The notes beneath the pieces were generated by a model, which was not told where the DNA came from, searched no databases, and saw only the letters and a program-made list of their open reading frames with translations. Source: Evernia prunastri (taxonomy: Eukaryota > Ascomycota > Lecanoromycetes > Lecanorales > Parmeliaceae). From it: a stretch of DNA of 64,000 bases. Shown one piece after another: positions 12,431 through 24,993 of the stretch. Within the stretch, counting starts at the first letter, position 1. The number at the start of each line of letters is the position of its first letter. Position numbers and translations under genes: made by a program. The stretch covers positions 1-64,000 of the forward strand of contig NKYR01000083.1 in the NCBI GenBank assembly GCA_003184365.1. The letters are read 5' to 3'.

Positions 12431-12710
12431 CTCGTATCTACTCAGAAGTGCACTTTACTCAGAAGTGCACGATTAGGGCTAGGGCACAGCGCCGCAAATT
12501 GGAAAACGTCCATCCATCTACATTATACACTAATTCTAGAAAAATTCCGCATTATTGTAATACAATATACTCGAATTATATTATCATTATACTAAATTAT
12601 CTTAATTACGCTTTCAAAGTACATATATAATGGTGAAGGGGATTTGCTGTGGCAGGCCCTAGTTCTAATCGTGCACTTCTAGATAAAGTGCACTTTCGGA
12701 TAGATACGAG
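12431..12710. mobile_element. MITE 2, 280 bp, about 57-bp imperfect TIRs, TA target site
   Basis: Begins CTCGTATCTA and ends TAGATACGAG with TA on either side (12429-12430 and 12711-12712). The inverted similarity extends about 57 bases and includes paired AGAAGTGCAC/GTGCACTTCT strings and GATTAGGGCTAGGGC against GGCCCTAGTTCTAATC. Each arm holds two GTGCAC hexamers. No transposase is encoded. It lies only 170 bp from MITE 1 but the TIR sequences are unrelated. Confidence 0.8.
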
Positions 12711-13700
12711 TACCCATAGCAAATAATATAAGCTTCTACTACTTATTCTACGCATTCTACGTATTTTCTGCGCATCTCGCGCATTTCTTGCTTATTTTTC
12801 AAATTTAGATTTATCGATAAACGAAGCATTTCTCAGCGAGAAGAATAAGATCTTTTGTAAATTATTTAAAAATAAGCGAGAATAAATAATCTTTCTTTTA
12901 AGTATATCGTCGCTTTCGTTAAAAGAAAATATAAAAATATAAAAGATTTAAGAATTAAATATAAAGAAGTTAAAAGTCGAAATCTTACTTTAGATATAAA
13001 ATCTCACTTATATATAAATCTTATCTATTTATAATATTTATTAACTATTATTTCACTAATTAAGCGCTACTCGCTTATTTATATAAGATTTTTTACTTTA
13101 TATATTTTTTATTTTAATCTCGACGAAGAATTTATACGTAAAGAATTATTTTAAAATATTTTTAATAAGAAGCGATTGAAGTAAGAATCGATTAATCTTT
13201 TATTCGACGAAATTTTTCGTAATAAAGAAATTTTAGGTCTTTTCTATCTTAAAAAAATTCTTTAAATTAAAATTAAAATCGTTTTAATCAATAATAGAAG
13301 TTTTAAATTAAATATTAGATAATTAATATAAACGATAGATTACGAGTGCGAAGAAATCGAGTAACGACTATTTAATTCGCAGATCGAGTATAAATTAATA
13401 CTTTAAAATCTTTTAAATAAATCGTTTAAAATTATACTCGTTTATTTTATTAATTGAAATAAAAATAAGTTTTACGTTAACGAGAAAAACATTTATTTAC
13501 GCGTAATACGTCGATATTCGTGAAATTTGACGTGTATTTATTTAGATCTAAAAAAATCTTAAATCGAGTATAGAGATACGCGACGATGTTATTTATTATA
13601 AAATTATAATTATATTTAAGATAAATCAAGAGATTATCGATAAACGAGAAGTATTTTTTAATAAATTAATTTTTAATAAAGAATAGAATTCTTTTACGAG

Positions 13701-13853
13701 TGCTAGAAGCAAGGTGTTCTTTGGTGTATATAAACCTGATTGATTGCTAGCTAGGAAGAATCTACTGCTAAGGTAAGGATCTTGCTAAGCTATTTGCTTG
13801 ACAGACTAATCTACTAGAATAGATAAGTATCTTCTCAAGCTCAATATCTAACA
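13701..13853 (-). repeat. 3' LTR of the gypsy element (relative to its coding strand)
   Basis: Starts TGCTAGAAGC and ends ATCTAACA; contains a TATATAAA box. Directly preceded by ACGAG. Compared with the partner at 21152, differences are G/A or C/T only, for example TTTGG/TTTGA and AACC/AATC. Confidence 0.85.
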
Positions 13854-14360
13854 GATATCGATAACAGAAAAAAGACGTCGACGTTCTCGTTGACAAGCGA
13901 GAGTATAGTTTTAAACGTACTTCGAGTATTTTCAGAAGAAAATAACTTTCTCGTAAAACATAATGCTTTCTCGTAAGTATTAGCTTTCTTCTACTTGAAT
14001 AGAATCCAGGATTCGTCGAGTGCTTGCTGACACGACTGAAATTTATACTTTTATCAAGATTTAAACCGACTTCGATACTTCGATAGAAGACTGAATTGAT
14101 GCTTCGATAGAAGTCTGAACTATTCGTCGAGTCGAAACTTGTACTCTCATCAAAGATTAAGTCGAACGAGGAGTTTTCGACGACTTCGATGCTTTAATAG
14201 AAAGTCGACGAGACGCTCTCATCAAAGTTTGAACTGAAATAATAGATAGTTGAGGAATTTTCTCAACGATACGAGATTTCTCGTATTTCTGTATAAGATT
14301 CGATATATTCTAAAGATTCTTCACATTTCTTCATCTGTTATGCTGAGCACCGTAATTCTT

Positions 14361-14546
14361 TCACTTGACTAGATATTCTATAACGAATTCACGCTCTTGG
14401 ACGACGACGCGTTTATTTAATAGTCGTTTAATCTCGTAGAACTTGAAATTCTCGATATCATCTTCTACGAATACTGACGATAATTCGTCTGATCGAGACT
14501 GTAGTCGAAAGTAAGAATCGTCTCGAGGATTCGGATATGTCTTCAA
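14361..14546 (-). pseudogene. Chromodomain-like end of the gypsy integrase (remnant)
   Basis: A 61-residue open stretch with FYEIKRLLNKR followed by FVIEYLVK resembles the chromodomain at the C-terminus of chromovirus integrases (pattern ..EI..ILD.R.....YLVKW). The expected final Trp is not in the open stretch, which ends in a stop. Position after integrase and before the 3' LTR supports the reading. Non-functional. Confidence 0.5.
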
Positions 14547-15056
14547 CTGTGCTATAATAATAATCGAATATATTTTTTAGTCATCAGAAATATTTAGACG
14601 ATAGACGAGACGCTCTACTCGCTCGAGAATTCGAAAAGAATCGACGAATTGCAGATCGTATTTTCTTTCGATAAGCTTCGTAATGAAAATATCATAATTA
14701 CGATATAGTCGTAGAAGTGCGAACTCGTCTTCACGAAAGAATTAAGACTGATATCGTTTATCGTAGTGAAATTTCGAGTTTATTTGAATAAAGGCGATCG
14801 CGTCGATAGCTTTTAGACGAGCGATGTTTCTTAATAATATCTATCTTTCGTAGACGTCGAGATTTAAGAGCTGATTAAGCGAAAAAATCAAGAGTTACTT
14901 CGTTTGAAGCTTTGTCTAAAGGGGTCGAAAGGAAGTTGTTATAGTTAATCTAAATTGTCGAGATCGTGAGTGATTATATAATGATAATATTTAGCGTAGA
15001 CATTTAAAAGCGAATTGCGATCTCAAAGATCTGATTCGTACGCTCGTTGAATTCGT

Positions 15057-15341
15057 CTATTTGAGAATAATATATCGTTGAATATAATAGCTTGATTTCA
15101 AGTTTAACGAAGAGTGTCTTTTATAGCTCGCTAAGAAATTTACGATCGCGATCGAAAATAATTTGCTTTGATAATTTTCAGTTAATTTTCTGAAGTCGAC
15201 GTAGTAGACGATAAGCTTATTTCTCGATAGTGAAGATAGACTTCTTAGAAATTGTCGTGACTTTTCTCGAGAATTTATCAGTGACAGACATAATAATATT
15301 ATATCTCTTTTTGAATACTGGCAAAGCGAGAATAAAATCAA
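15057..15341 (-). pseudogene. Gypsy integrase remnant
   Basis: A 94-residue open stretch between RNase H and the chromodomain remnant. It includes SLSRNKLIVYYVDFRKLTEN and a DFRKL-SKLF pattern, reminiscent of the integrase core where the first catalytic Asp is followed by a phage-integrase-like strand. Catalytic residues cannot be assigned with certainty because RIP has replaced many codons. Mainly supported by its position. Confidence 0.4.
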
Positions 15342-15847
15342 TAATCAAAGTATAAAATGATATCGACGAAATGAGAATAAGCTAAAGAGATTCATTGCTA
15401 ATATTGAGAGTAATGTCGAATATACTTTCGTAATAAACGCGTCAGACTGCGAATATATTACTGACTTGCTATATTTGTATAGCATTTCGCGAAGTCGAGA
15501 TAACTATCTGAATGAGCGATATCGAAGAAAGTCGTTACGTATGTCGAAAATACGTAGAGTCGTCTCGACGTGAAAGTATAATTATCGATGAAAGTATCGA
15601 TCTTTTATATTAAATTCTCTGAGTTTCGAATAAAAGAAAGTTAAACGACGTTCTCGTCTGTCTTCTTATTCGACTCGAGAATCTCGATAATCTTGAATTA
15701 TCTCAAGTCTTTGCGATACTTATCGAGCAGCTGCTCGCGTAAGTTCAAGTTTAACTGTATAAGAGATATAGTGACTGTGTATGCGAAATTATGAAGGGCG
15801 TCGAGCTCTTCTTTCGAATCTTGCTCTGAATTTACGATTAATCTGAC

Positions 15848-16087
15848 TTATTGCTTAAGACGAAATAATGCGTTCGAAACGATGTGTTGTTTTTTAGACT
15901 TATATCGAAATTTAAGACTTTGAAAGCGCTGAATATATTCTAAAGCGCGAATAAGTCGAAGATTTAATTTTGCAGTCGACGAAGTGATTATTGTGATTTG
16001 CTTGACGATTTTCAAAGCAGTTTTATAATCAGTATAAACGATAATATGAGACGACGATTTTATTATATGTCGAGTCTTGCTAAGCAC
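15848..16087 (-). pseudogene. Gypsy RNase H remnant
   Basis: Contains HIIVYTDYKTALKIVK (family pattern: ..V.TDH..L..) and ends with RYKSKKQHIVSNALFRLKQ, matching the usual Ty3/gypsy RNase H end (Y..G..N..ADALSR). The second His of TDH is changed to Tyr and several Gly/Ala are lost, consistent with C-to-T decay. It follows the reverse transcriptase remnant on the same strand. Confidence 0.65.
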
Positions 16088-16498
16088 TTATACAATTTCA
16101 GCGAGTTTTAGTTTCGTAGATCAATATCGGGTTTTAGCGTTTTTGAGAAAACGACTGAGAAAGAGTATTAAGCGTATTTGAGATCGTCGAGAATAATTTT
16201 CTTCAACGGCGCTTACGATATAATAAATCATTACGTCGAAATCGAAATCTTTGCTAGCGTTTAGATCTATATATAAGAATAACTCGTTATCGAAATGAGT
16301 AAGGAAAGACGATATAGAAAGCCTCTTCTGTAGAGTGATAAAGACGATAATTTCGGCTCGAGAAGACTGCTGGAGTTCTGCTCTAATAGCGAAGTTTTTT
16401 CTTTCGTAATTCGATTTTGAGAACTTCGCGAGTATAAGAGTTTTACGTTTCTGTAATGGTTTTGCGATAGCTATATAGTTGACAATGTAGTTTCAAAG

Positions 16499-16825
16499 TC
16501 AGTCGATTATATCAAGATAGATCTCAAGTTTGATTAATGAGTCTGAGAACGCTAATTTGAATATGACGTTTAACTTCTTCTCGATGATTATCTTCTGCTC
16601 GAGAAGTTGAATCGAGAAATACTTTAGAAACGTCTTAGATGAATTGATAAAAATGTTAGCATCGACGAAGAGCTCGAATACTTGCCGTAAGTGCTGGACG
16701 TATTCGATTAACGATCTAAAAAATATTACGACGTCGTTTATATAGATTCGAGTAAAGCTAAAGCGACGTAGTAGTCTATCGATTTGTCTTTGAATATAAG
16801 CAGGCGAGTTCTTATAGCTCATCAC
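16499..16825 (-). pseudogene. Gypsy reverse transcriptase remnant (YIDD replaced by YIND)
   Basis: The stretch SFTRIYINDVVIFFRSL...HLRQVFELF is a clear derivative of the Ty3/gypsy reverse transcriptase core (..YIDDI.IFS.....H...L..VF..L). The first catalytic Asp of the YIDD box is Asn (GAC/GAT to AAC/AAT is a G-to-A RIP change on this strand), so the enzyme would be inactive. The preceding MMSYKNSPAYIQRQIDRLL corresponds to the motif normally reading MPFGL.NAPATFQR. Confidence 0.8.
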
Positions 16826-19800
16826 TGCTATATTGAACGTCTTCTGTTCTTAATAACTCACTATCGTAAGCTTATGTCGATCTTTAAGATAAACTCTTTA
16901 TTGATAGAAAAAGCTTACGCAATCGACGACGCTGATATATTAATATTCTTTAACTAAAGAAATTATATTCGACTGAAGTAATAAAGAATATACGTTAGCT
17001 TGAACGATAGCATTTAGACTTCGTATATTAATAACAGCACAGTCCTTTTTGATATCATTTGACATAATCTTTTAAACGACAAATATCGAATAGCTAAACG
17101 AAGTAGATTCAGTCGTTTAGCTGAGTTGGTCTTGCTCGTAAAGTTTGTCGAAAATCTTATTAACAACTTCTCGTACGTCTTTGTCGAGCGAATATACGCG
17201 TGCTGTCTTTAGTATACGTTGTTTTCAATCAGACTTAAGCGAAATACGTATTTATTCTTTTTGAGAGACTTAAATAAAGTCTTCTTTTTCTTACACGATT
17301 GAATATTTCACGACGATCGCTTGAATAGTTGAATTGTTTTCATAAATCGTGACTTTATTGAATATATGCACGTCTGCTTCGATAGAGATCACTAAAATGC
17401 CTGATGTATAAATAGATATGACGACTTTCGGTGCTATTTAAGTAGTCGAGATCTCGACAAGTTCTGAAGTAGCTGAAATGATGCTTTTTAAGCTTTTCGA
17501 GAAGCTAGTCGTAACGAGAAAAACGATTATCGATGCTATTATCACTTTATTGAACACGCGCTTAATTCAACTAATATAATAATCTTTCTTCGGTCGTCGA
17601 GTTGCAAGTTCGAATACGTCTGCTTTTTCTGAGATAATATAATAATAGTTATCGAAGTCAGTCTCTTAAATCGTGTCGAGACGAAGATTTCTCGAAACTT
17701 TCACGGCGTTATCAAAATCGTTTTTGACGATTACTGCGATTATGAAGAAATCGACGAGATATGCGTAGAGCGAGAGTTGACTCGCTTTCGATTCGAATAA
17801 AAAATCACGATCAGATAGAAAAGCATAATGTACTGAAATTCTCGCTTTAGAACGAGATGGAATTATTATTAATTGTTTCGCGTGTATCTAATGTAATACG
17901 ACACGATCTCTGATTCGCATTTCTAGCGAAATCTCGACTTAATAATTTTCAATTTAGTCAGTCAAAGTCGATATAAGAATATCAATCTTTTCTGATATCA
18001 TAATGTTTATATCGACGAGCATTTTTGTCTTGAGATCATTCACGATGTGAACTTCTCGAAGAGCACTTATAGTCACGATTTGTTTATCGTCGCTCTTTCG
18101 TTTCCTCGAAAGTATTAACGAAAAAATAGCGTATTACGAGATTTTATGCTTGTTGGATTTTAGGTCTCGTATAGTGATGAAACTGATTATTTCGCGTATA
18201 TTTGTATCAGAAAGAGTAAGTCGTAGTCAAGCACGATCGATGAGCGTGATGAAATAATCGATATTAAAGCAAAATATTTCCGCAGCGACTTCTGCTATTA
18301 GCTTGACAACACTTATAACGTAGTAATAATCTCGAAAGACGTAATCGATTTCGACTTTCTTGAAAGAATCCGACGACGATTTGATGATTTCCTAAATATT
18401 TTCGATAACGATCGAGTATGCTTGAAAGCTTTCGAGCATCTTAGATATAGCTGACTTCGAGGAGGTTAACTTCGATTGATCTTGACAGATAGACTTTGAA
18501 GCACGTCGATCTCTTTCGAAGTTATTAAGATATCTATACATCTCGTTATTGAATAGAAATACTCGATAACAATAACGATGTTGATAAGAAGACTCGATTA
18601 CACGCGTAATATCATTCGTGTCAGCGAAGTATTCTTCGATCTTATTCTCTAATCGAGGCTGATATAGTCGAGATCTTCATTCGTATAATAATTTCTGAGC
18701 TCTCGCTCGAACTCTTTTTATTTCTCGATATAATTATTCTACGACGAAACTTTAGTCTCGGCATTAGACGGGATCGATGTTTTCGTCTCACTGATTTGAT
18801 ACGCTGTATTCGACTGACGTTTGTTTTGAATCTGTCGATTGAAGAATCCAGCGTTTGATTTATTTGTTTGTCTTGCGAATTCTTTGCTATTATCTTTATA
18901 GCGAGAATTCTATTAATTAATCGACTAACTCGTGAAACTTGACGAATTTACGTTTTTTTCGATGATCTGCAGAGATTGTCGAAGAGCGGGCAAGATAGGA
19001 TTTAGGCGAGGATTCTGAGGCGTCGATTGATATTGATACTATCGAGATGACTGATTAGTAAAGCTGTTTTCATAATAATTAACGTATATCGAAAACTCTT
19101 AAGGCTGCTGATAGTACGGCTGAGAAGAAAACGATGACTTGAAAAAAATTCATTCTGACGATTATTGTTGTACTAATCAGACTGCTTTAATAGCGTTGAT
19201 AATCTCTTATCGACTTGCTGCTGTTGTTGTGACTAATTACGATTATGCTATCGAGTTATGTTATATTAGATATTTTTCTTGAAGTTCAGCTGTCTAAGAA
19301 ATTGACTTAAAATAGTAATCAGCGTAAACTTCGAAATGTCTCGACGAAACTTCAGTCTTAAGTTATTTTAAGTTAAAGAAAGCTGATTGTAGATAAAGGT
19401 TATATGAATAGTCTTTGTATGTCTGAGTATATTCTAAACGAAAGATTTAGATGAACGATTTTATCGAGTATCGTTTATGATATAGTACTTCGTGTGTAGA
19501 TATTGAAGAGCTATTGAGATTTTTTTCTTGAACTGCTCGATTAGAGTCTCTCTTCAATCATCGACGAAAGCATTTTTTAGATTTCGCTTTTTCAATTTCG
19601 TAAGCTCAGTGAATTGTCATATAAGAGTACTGTCGCGAAGATACGTCGATAGCATTTCTTGTACTTTGTTCTCTTCTTTTAAGTTGATAAGATCTTTAAG
19701 TCGATTAACGAAGACGTAGATATCTCGATAGAATACGTGTCGATCGATATTTATCACCGATAAATCGTGAGAATTCTCGTAAGAAGAATCAAAGAATTCA

Positions 19801-20775
19801 ACGTCGTCGATTTTTAGCTGAAATGATATGTCGTTATCGTTATCACTGTCGTCGTTTTTTAACGAATCTCGATCTTTTGACGAGTCTGTCGAATTTGACT
19901 GAGAAGAATTGTTATAGACGTATTAAGCGACTGCTGTTTTGATAGCAGCGACGATGATTGCTTACATTTGAAAATTATTAAGATTTATTTTAAACTTGTT
20001 GACTAAATTGATTGAGCTTGAATAGATAACTTCTTCGACGAAAGTTACTTTCGTAGATAAATCGAAATCAGTGAGACTTAAGATTGAAGATTTTGATGAA
20101 GTGAATATCGATGAAGTATAAGAAGTGATTTCGATGAAAGACGAGTCTTGTAAAAGACGCTGAAGCACTTGAGTATCTTTCTCGAAAGTCTTAAAAGATT
20201 TTCGAAGTGCAGATCTGTTAACGGCTTAATTGATAGATTAAGACGCTACTTCAACTGAGTTCGATTTCGTTCGAGAACGTTCTTCTCTCGCCGAGAAGCT
20301 TGAGATTTCTTTGCTGATCTGTAACGATCTGAAGTTATTTTCAATAACGTGATATATTAGCTTTCGAAGATTCTTAGTGAGAAGTTCGTTATAGACGTAA
20401 TCGATTTTAAGAAAATCTTGAAGTTAAAAGACGAGAATAATAGTCTCGCGAGATAAAGAATTGACAGCGATGAGTGAGAAAGTTATCTTGACGTCTTAAT
20501 AATTACGAGACGTTAAGCTATTACGTAAGCAAAGAATAAGATAAAGACTGTGTGAAGATCATTAAGAATTGGTAAAAAGATTCGAAGAAATGAGTTTCTC
20601 AGATGAAAGACTATTATCAAGTTTTTAGTTTTGATAGATAATTCGAAAACAATAAAAAGTACTATCGAGAAAAAGATAGAATTGTCGAGAAGTGCTTCGA
20701 CGACGAAAGAAATGTGATTCTTTAGCGAAAGAAAGATAATTCTTCGAGAGAAGAAAGATACTTGAGATAGACGTA

Positions 20776-20945
20776 TGTCAGGGACTGGAGAGTAGCTAAA
20801 TGCATTGATTCCGATATGAACGGAATAATAGCTATGAGGGTGTAATTACATGGAGCGCAAGGTATTTGTGGGCAGGGCCAAGCCGCGCTAGGCCCGATTT
20901 GGCCAGGTAGTGTAGTCATGGTGTTACTGAGCTGGAACCATGACA
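20776..20945. mobile_element. Solo LTR, 170 bp, nested in the gypsy element, ACGTA target duplication
   Basis: Begins TGTCAG and ends CATGACA with the same 5 bases ACGTA immediately before (20771-20775) and after (20946-20950). GTCATGGT/ACCATGAC makes a small palindrome at the right end. The composition is normal inside a RIP-saturated host element. The shared TGTCAG start with the 656-849 solo LTR may indicate related families, but the interiors do not obviously align. Confidence 0.75.
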
Positions 20946-21151
20946 ACGTAGCGGAAGACTTTAATAGAAGATCTTGATACTTCTTGAAAGAATAATGAGA
21001 ATTATGATAAGAAAGCTTGATGCTCGTCGAGAAAACTCGAGCGACGACGAGATGATATCGTAGATAGACTGATAAATTTGTAGTTTATTAAGCAATGATG
21101 CTGTAGGGCAGCTGATGCTTAAGTAAGTACTTTGTCGATGTTGCTATCAAT

Positions 21152-21304
21152 TGCTAGAAGCAAGGTGTTCTTTGATGTATATAAATCTGATTGATTGCTA
21201 GCTAGAAAGAATCTACTGCTAAGATAAGGATCTTGCTAAGCTACTTGCTTGGCAGGCTAATCTACTAAGATAGATAAGTACCTCCCCAAGCTCAATGCCT
21301 AACA
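21152..21304 (-). repeat. 5' LTR of the gypsy element (relative to its coding strand)
   Basis: TGCTAGAAGC...CCTAACA, 153 bp, identical in length to the partner at 13701 and followed by the ACGAG target duplication. It keeps more C/G in its right half (GGCAGGC, CCTCCCC, ATGCC) where the other LTR has T/A, so the two copies were mutated at different sites. Confidence 0.85.
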
Positions 21305-21309
21305 ACGAG

Positions 21310-24300
21310 TGAGACTAATAGAATCTTATTACTTTTTAATAATATTAATTTATTAAATATTTAGACGACGAAGATTATAAGTATAAATATAATAAGTAAA
21401 AATGTTAAATATAAAATACAATCGATCGTATTCGCTTTAAAGAGATTTATTATCTTATAAATATTTAAAAATAAAATAATAAAAATATTTATTAACGAGA
21501 AATAATATTATACGATTATTTTTAATAAATTTTAGATATATAATTAAGAGAGAATAGACGTCGAGTTGAAACGCTCGATTATTGAGATTAAATATAAATA
21601 TTATTTAATTTACGAGATAATTGTATAAAAGACTTCTACGATAGTTATAGCAGTAATAATCGTAGTCTTCTATAGAGTGATTATAATAGTTATCGATAAT
21701 TAGAAAAAAAGTCATCGTCTCGATGATATAGAATATTTCTAATATATATTCTTTAGCTGAAGTCTTCGACAGAGAAAATAACGATCGTTTTATTAATTTT
21801 TTCATGTTTTTAAATAAAATCGAGAGTATTAATTAGCTACTTAACTGATATTCATTGATTATTCTATAAATTATATTCTTTTTATCGAACGAGATATTAA
21901 ATTATAACTTATTTAATACGATCGTAGCAACGCTAACGCTTTTTAATTAGACGCTCGATCTCGTACTTCTTCACATTATCGACTATCATAAAAAGCGAAG
22001 TCGTAATATAACGATTATACGAATCTAAGAAAGATACGATAATCGATTTAAGATATACGACTAAGACAACGTTATGCATTTTTATGATAAAAGATAGTTT
22101 AAATCTATATGTAAGTCGATTAATACGCTTAACGATCTGAAATAATTTAAAAAATTATTATTTAAGCTTCTTAAACTGTACGTTCGTTAATTAATAATCT
22201 CGATAAAAACGTAGATTGACGATTTTATATATTGATATACTCGAGTCGATAAGCAGAAATATGCTTAGACTGATCTAAGAAATAGATCTCTGCTTACGTA
22301 GTCGTAGCTACGAAAGACTTCAGAGATACACGTATTATAACGACTCGTTACTCGATAATAGAAGTCTTTAATAAAAAAGATACTATAATAGTGTCGAAGA
22401 GTGAAGTCTTTTACGAAACGATTATAACTCGTTGCTTAGAAGTCTCTGACAGTGCTTACGTAGATATGCTAATACGATCGAAGATTAAAGTCTCTTGCGA
22501 AATAATAAAATTATTAAAATTAAGATTATTAACTTCGAGTAGATCTAATGATTCTTTGATCTTAAATTTATAGATTATCTTCGTAGAAGCTAATCGCGTA
22601 GAATTATATTTGATAAAGTTATTAAGCACAGTCGAGAGTTATAATAAAATCTTAGATTATTAATTATAAGATACGATGAGAATAAAATAGCGTAGAGCAA
22701 TCTCAACTATCTTATTAAACTTCTTCGATTATTTATTAGTCAATAAATGTTAGACGATAAAGAAAAGTAGATTAATCTTTAGCAGCTTGAGAATCTGCTG
22801 TTATAACTATTTGATAAACTTACGATCGCGATCTAAAATAATCGTTTATAATAGATCTTAATTGAGTAGTAAGAGTCTAATTAACAGATAATAGATTTAT
22901 TAAGATTCGTTTTATTTGCTGCTTTCTACAATAAGATTAATAAATTTATTGAACTTATCGATTATCGATATAATATAATTAAAATCGAAAGCTTTTGATA
23001 GTGTTAAGATAAAATTAATTATTATTATGTGAAACGAGCGCGAAGAGATATAAATTGATTATAGCGATTTATACGACTCGTATCGCGAAGTTTAATATAG
23101 TTAATAATAAGAACAATATCGCAAATACTTATATAACTTGATGATTAGATTAAATATATAGATATTATCGATTAGCTTCTTATAAGAGCGAGCGTAGTCT
23201 AAGTACTTTATCTCGTTATAAGCTAGTCTTAATATCTCGTACTTTAAAGTCTTTAATATATATAATCGTATTTCTCGCTTTAAATCATCAAAATAGAGTA
23301 AGTTATTAATTAATTTATATAATAGTCTAGTAGTATTGTCTTTTAATGCGATATTTGCTTTCACGATAATTAATACTTTAATTTATCTAGATTTATTTTA
23401 ATAGTCTCTTGCTACTCGATTACGAAAAACTTTATTAAATAAGATTACGCTTATCGAAAAGAAGTCGATCGCGTTAAGAATAAAGTCTTCTTTAAATCGA
23501 TCTAAGCGACTTATTAGTCGTAATAGAGCGTTCGAAATAATATTGATCTTATTAGACTTATGTCTAAGCTTAATGCGAAAGCGTTACAGATACTTCGAAA
23601 CACGTATAAGACGTAGATTAAGCTTTTCGATAAACGTAATATTTATATTACTCTAACGCATAATGTTAATAGCTGCAAAGTAATCGATATAGATAATAAC
23701 AATTTTTGTCGTAACAGCGGCTTCGATGAGATAACGTATTTTCTTGATTATTTATATTATGTTAGTTATCTTTAGCTCTATTGATTAATAGCGAATCTCG
23801 ACTAATAACAGCTATCTACTGAGAAAAGAAATAGATTATATAAACTTTTACTTAGATATCTCGATAGTAACGACGATTGCGAAAATCTTTAATAGAGTAT
23901 CTTTTGCTATAATAGTCTTTAGCAAGAAATTATCTTCTTTAATATAATAAACGTACGCTTTAAACCCGAATTTTTTACTAATATCGAGATTTACGTATAA
24001 TTATCTATTAGAATCGTAATAATAAAGCATAATAGTTAATGCGAATATTTCTTGAAATTAATAATAGATATTAAGTTCTTTTAATATAGACGTTTATAGA
24101 TAAGCTCTAACGACTTCGAACTTGCGAGCACTTTCGATAATACTCTTATAATTATAATTTAGAAGTATTTTACGCTTCTACAAAGATTATATAATAACTA
24201 AATAATACGAAATATATTATTTGAAATAATTAGTTATTTCAAGATATCGTTTTAGAGTTGTTAAAGTATCTGAAAATTTAAGATTACGAATAATTGTAAG

Positions 24301-24993
24301 CTTATTCTCGAAAGTGATTAGATCTAAAATATCGATTTATTGATTTAATAGCTGCACTGAGAGATAGTCGAGAAAGACTTTTACGAATGCTAGATAAATA
24401 TTTATATCGAATAATATCTAAAAAATTAATATAGATAAAAAAGATAATAATATTATTAATATAAATTCTACAAAAGTGACGAAATGAACGAAAAATTCGA
24501 TTAATTATTCTCTATACGTAAATCGATGAATTGCGATAGCTTATTATTAAGACGTTAAAAATCTCTTACTCACGATAAAAAGACACGATCAGACGATATC
24601 GATAATAACGTTATATTTATCATTGATAAAAGAAAGTAGCGATATTTACTATTAAGATATGAAAAGCATTTGGTAATAACGCTAGTATTTCGAATTGCAA
24701 TAACATAAAATAAGTATCGAAGATGATAATTATGTTTAAGATTTTAATATCAATAACTACTCGATCTTTAAAATTATCGACGATATTCTTTTATACGACG
24801 AAGTAAGAGAATAAGAATAATATGCTTATAATTATTTATTTTATGCGATCTTACTTATATAGCTTATCAAAAGCTTTATTTATTATCTACTTATTACGAG
24901 AATCGATGGAATAAATTCGTGCTTAATCAACTTTATAGATATTCTTTTAATTATCTATTAACGAGATCTTCATTTATTAATTCTTAGATATTT
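21310..24993. repeat. AT-rich RIP-degraded block with a second gypsy remnant
   Basis: RIP-type composition throughout. The only family signal is the integrase-like stretch at 23101-23364 (minus strand); other short open stretches (21605-21805, 22391-22573) are not recognisable. No LTR pair could be found by eye. The right end meets the GATT-type tail of a LINE-like fragment at 24994. Confidence 0.55.
23101..23364 (-). pseudogene. Integrase zinc-binding region remnant of a second gypsy element
   Basis: The stretch LRLAYNEIKYLDYARSYKKL followed by KLYKYLRYCSYY resembles the retroviral-type integrase H2C2 segment (H...GH.G...T...I...Y.W..M...V..Y...C..C) with His and Cys residues replaced by Tyr. 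CAC to TAT and TGC to TAT-like changes are expected from RIP. Non-functional, family call tentative. Confidence 0.45.

Larger units (their letters stand above)
8018..13695. repeat. AT-rich RIP-degraded block with small nested elements
   Basis: Begins with an AAT/AATAATT run and is A+T saturated, with CpG kept and CpA depleted. A run of about 23 A lies at 9416-9438. Between 10061 and 10200 an imperfect duplication recurs (an aataataa-gaagacgcgata unit). No gene can be read. Embedded exceptions are the island at 10795-11190, the hairpin-rich stretch at 11640-12070 and two MITEs, listed separately. Confidence 0.65.
13701..21304 (-). mobile_element. Complete but RIP-inactivated Ty3/gypsy chromovirus (7.6 kb)
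   Basis: Two 153-bp direct LTRs (13701-13853 and 21152-21304) with TG...CA ends are flanked by the same 5 bases, ACGAG (13696-13700 and 21305-21309). Recognisable minus-strand remnants follow the Ty3/gypsy order: reverse transcriptase (about 16.5-16.8 kb), RNase H (15.85-16.09), integrase (15.06-15.34), then a chromodomain-like C-terminus (14.36-14.55). Substitutions between the two LTRs are transitions, and the interior is full of stops, both expected of RIP. The gag region should lie around 18.5-20.7 kb but is too decayed to define. A solo LTR is nested at 20776-20945. Confidence 0.85.

Noticed and set aside
20722..20946. 74-codon frame over the nested GC island, considered as an effector candidate
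   Set aside because: Starts with TTG, lacks a signal peptide and spans a solo LTR plus RIP-degraded flank.
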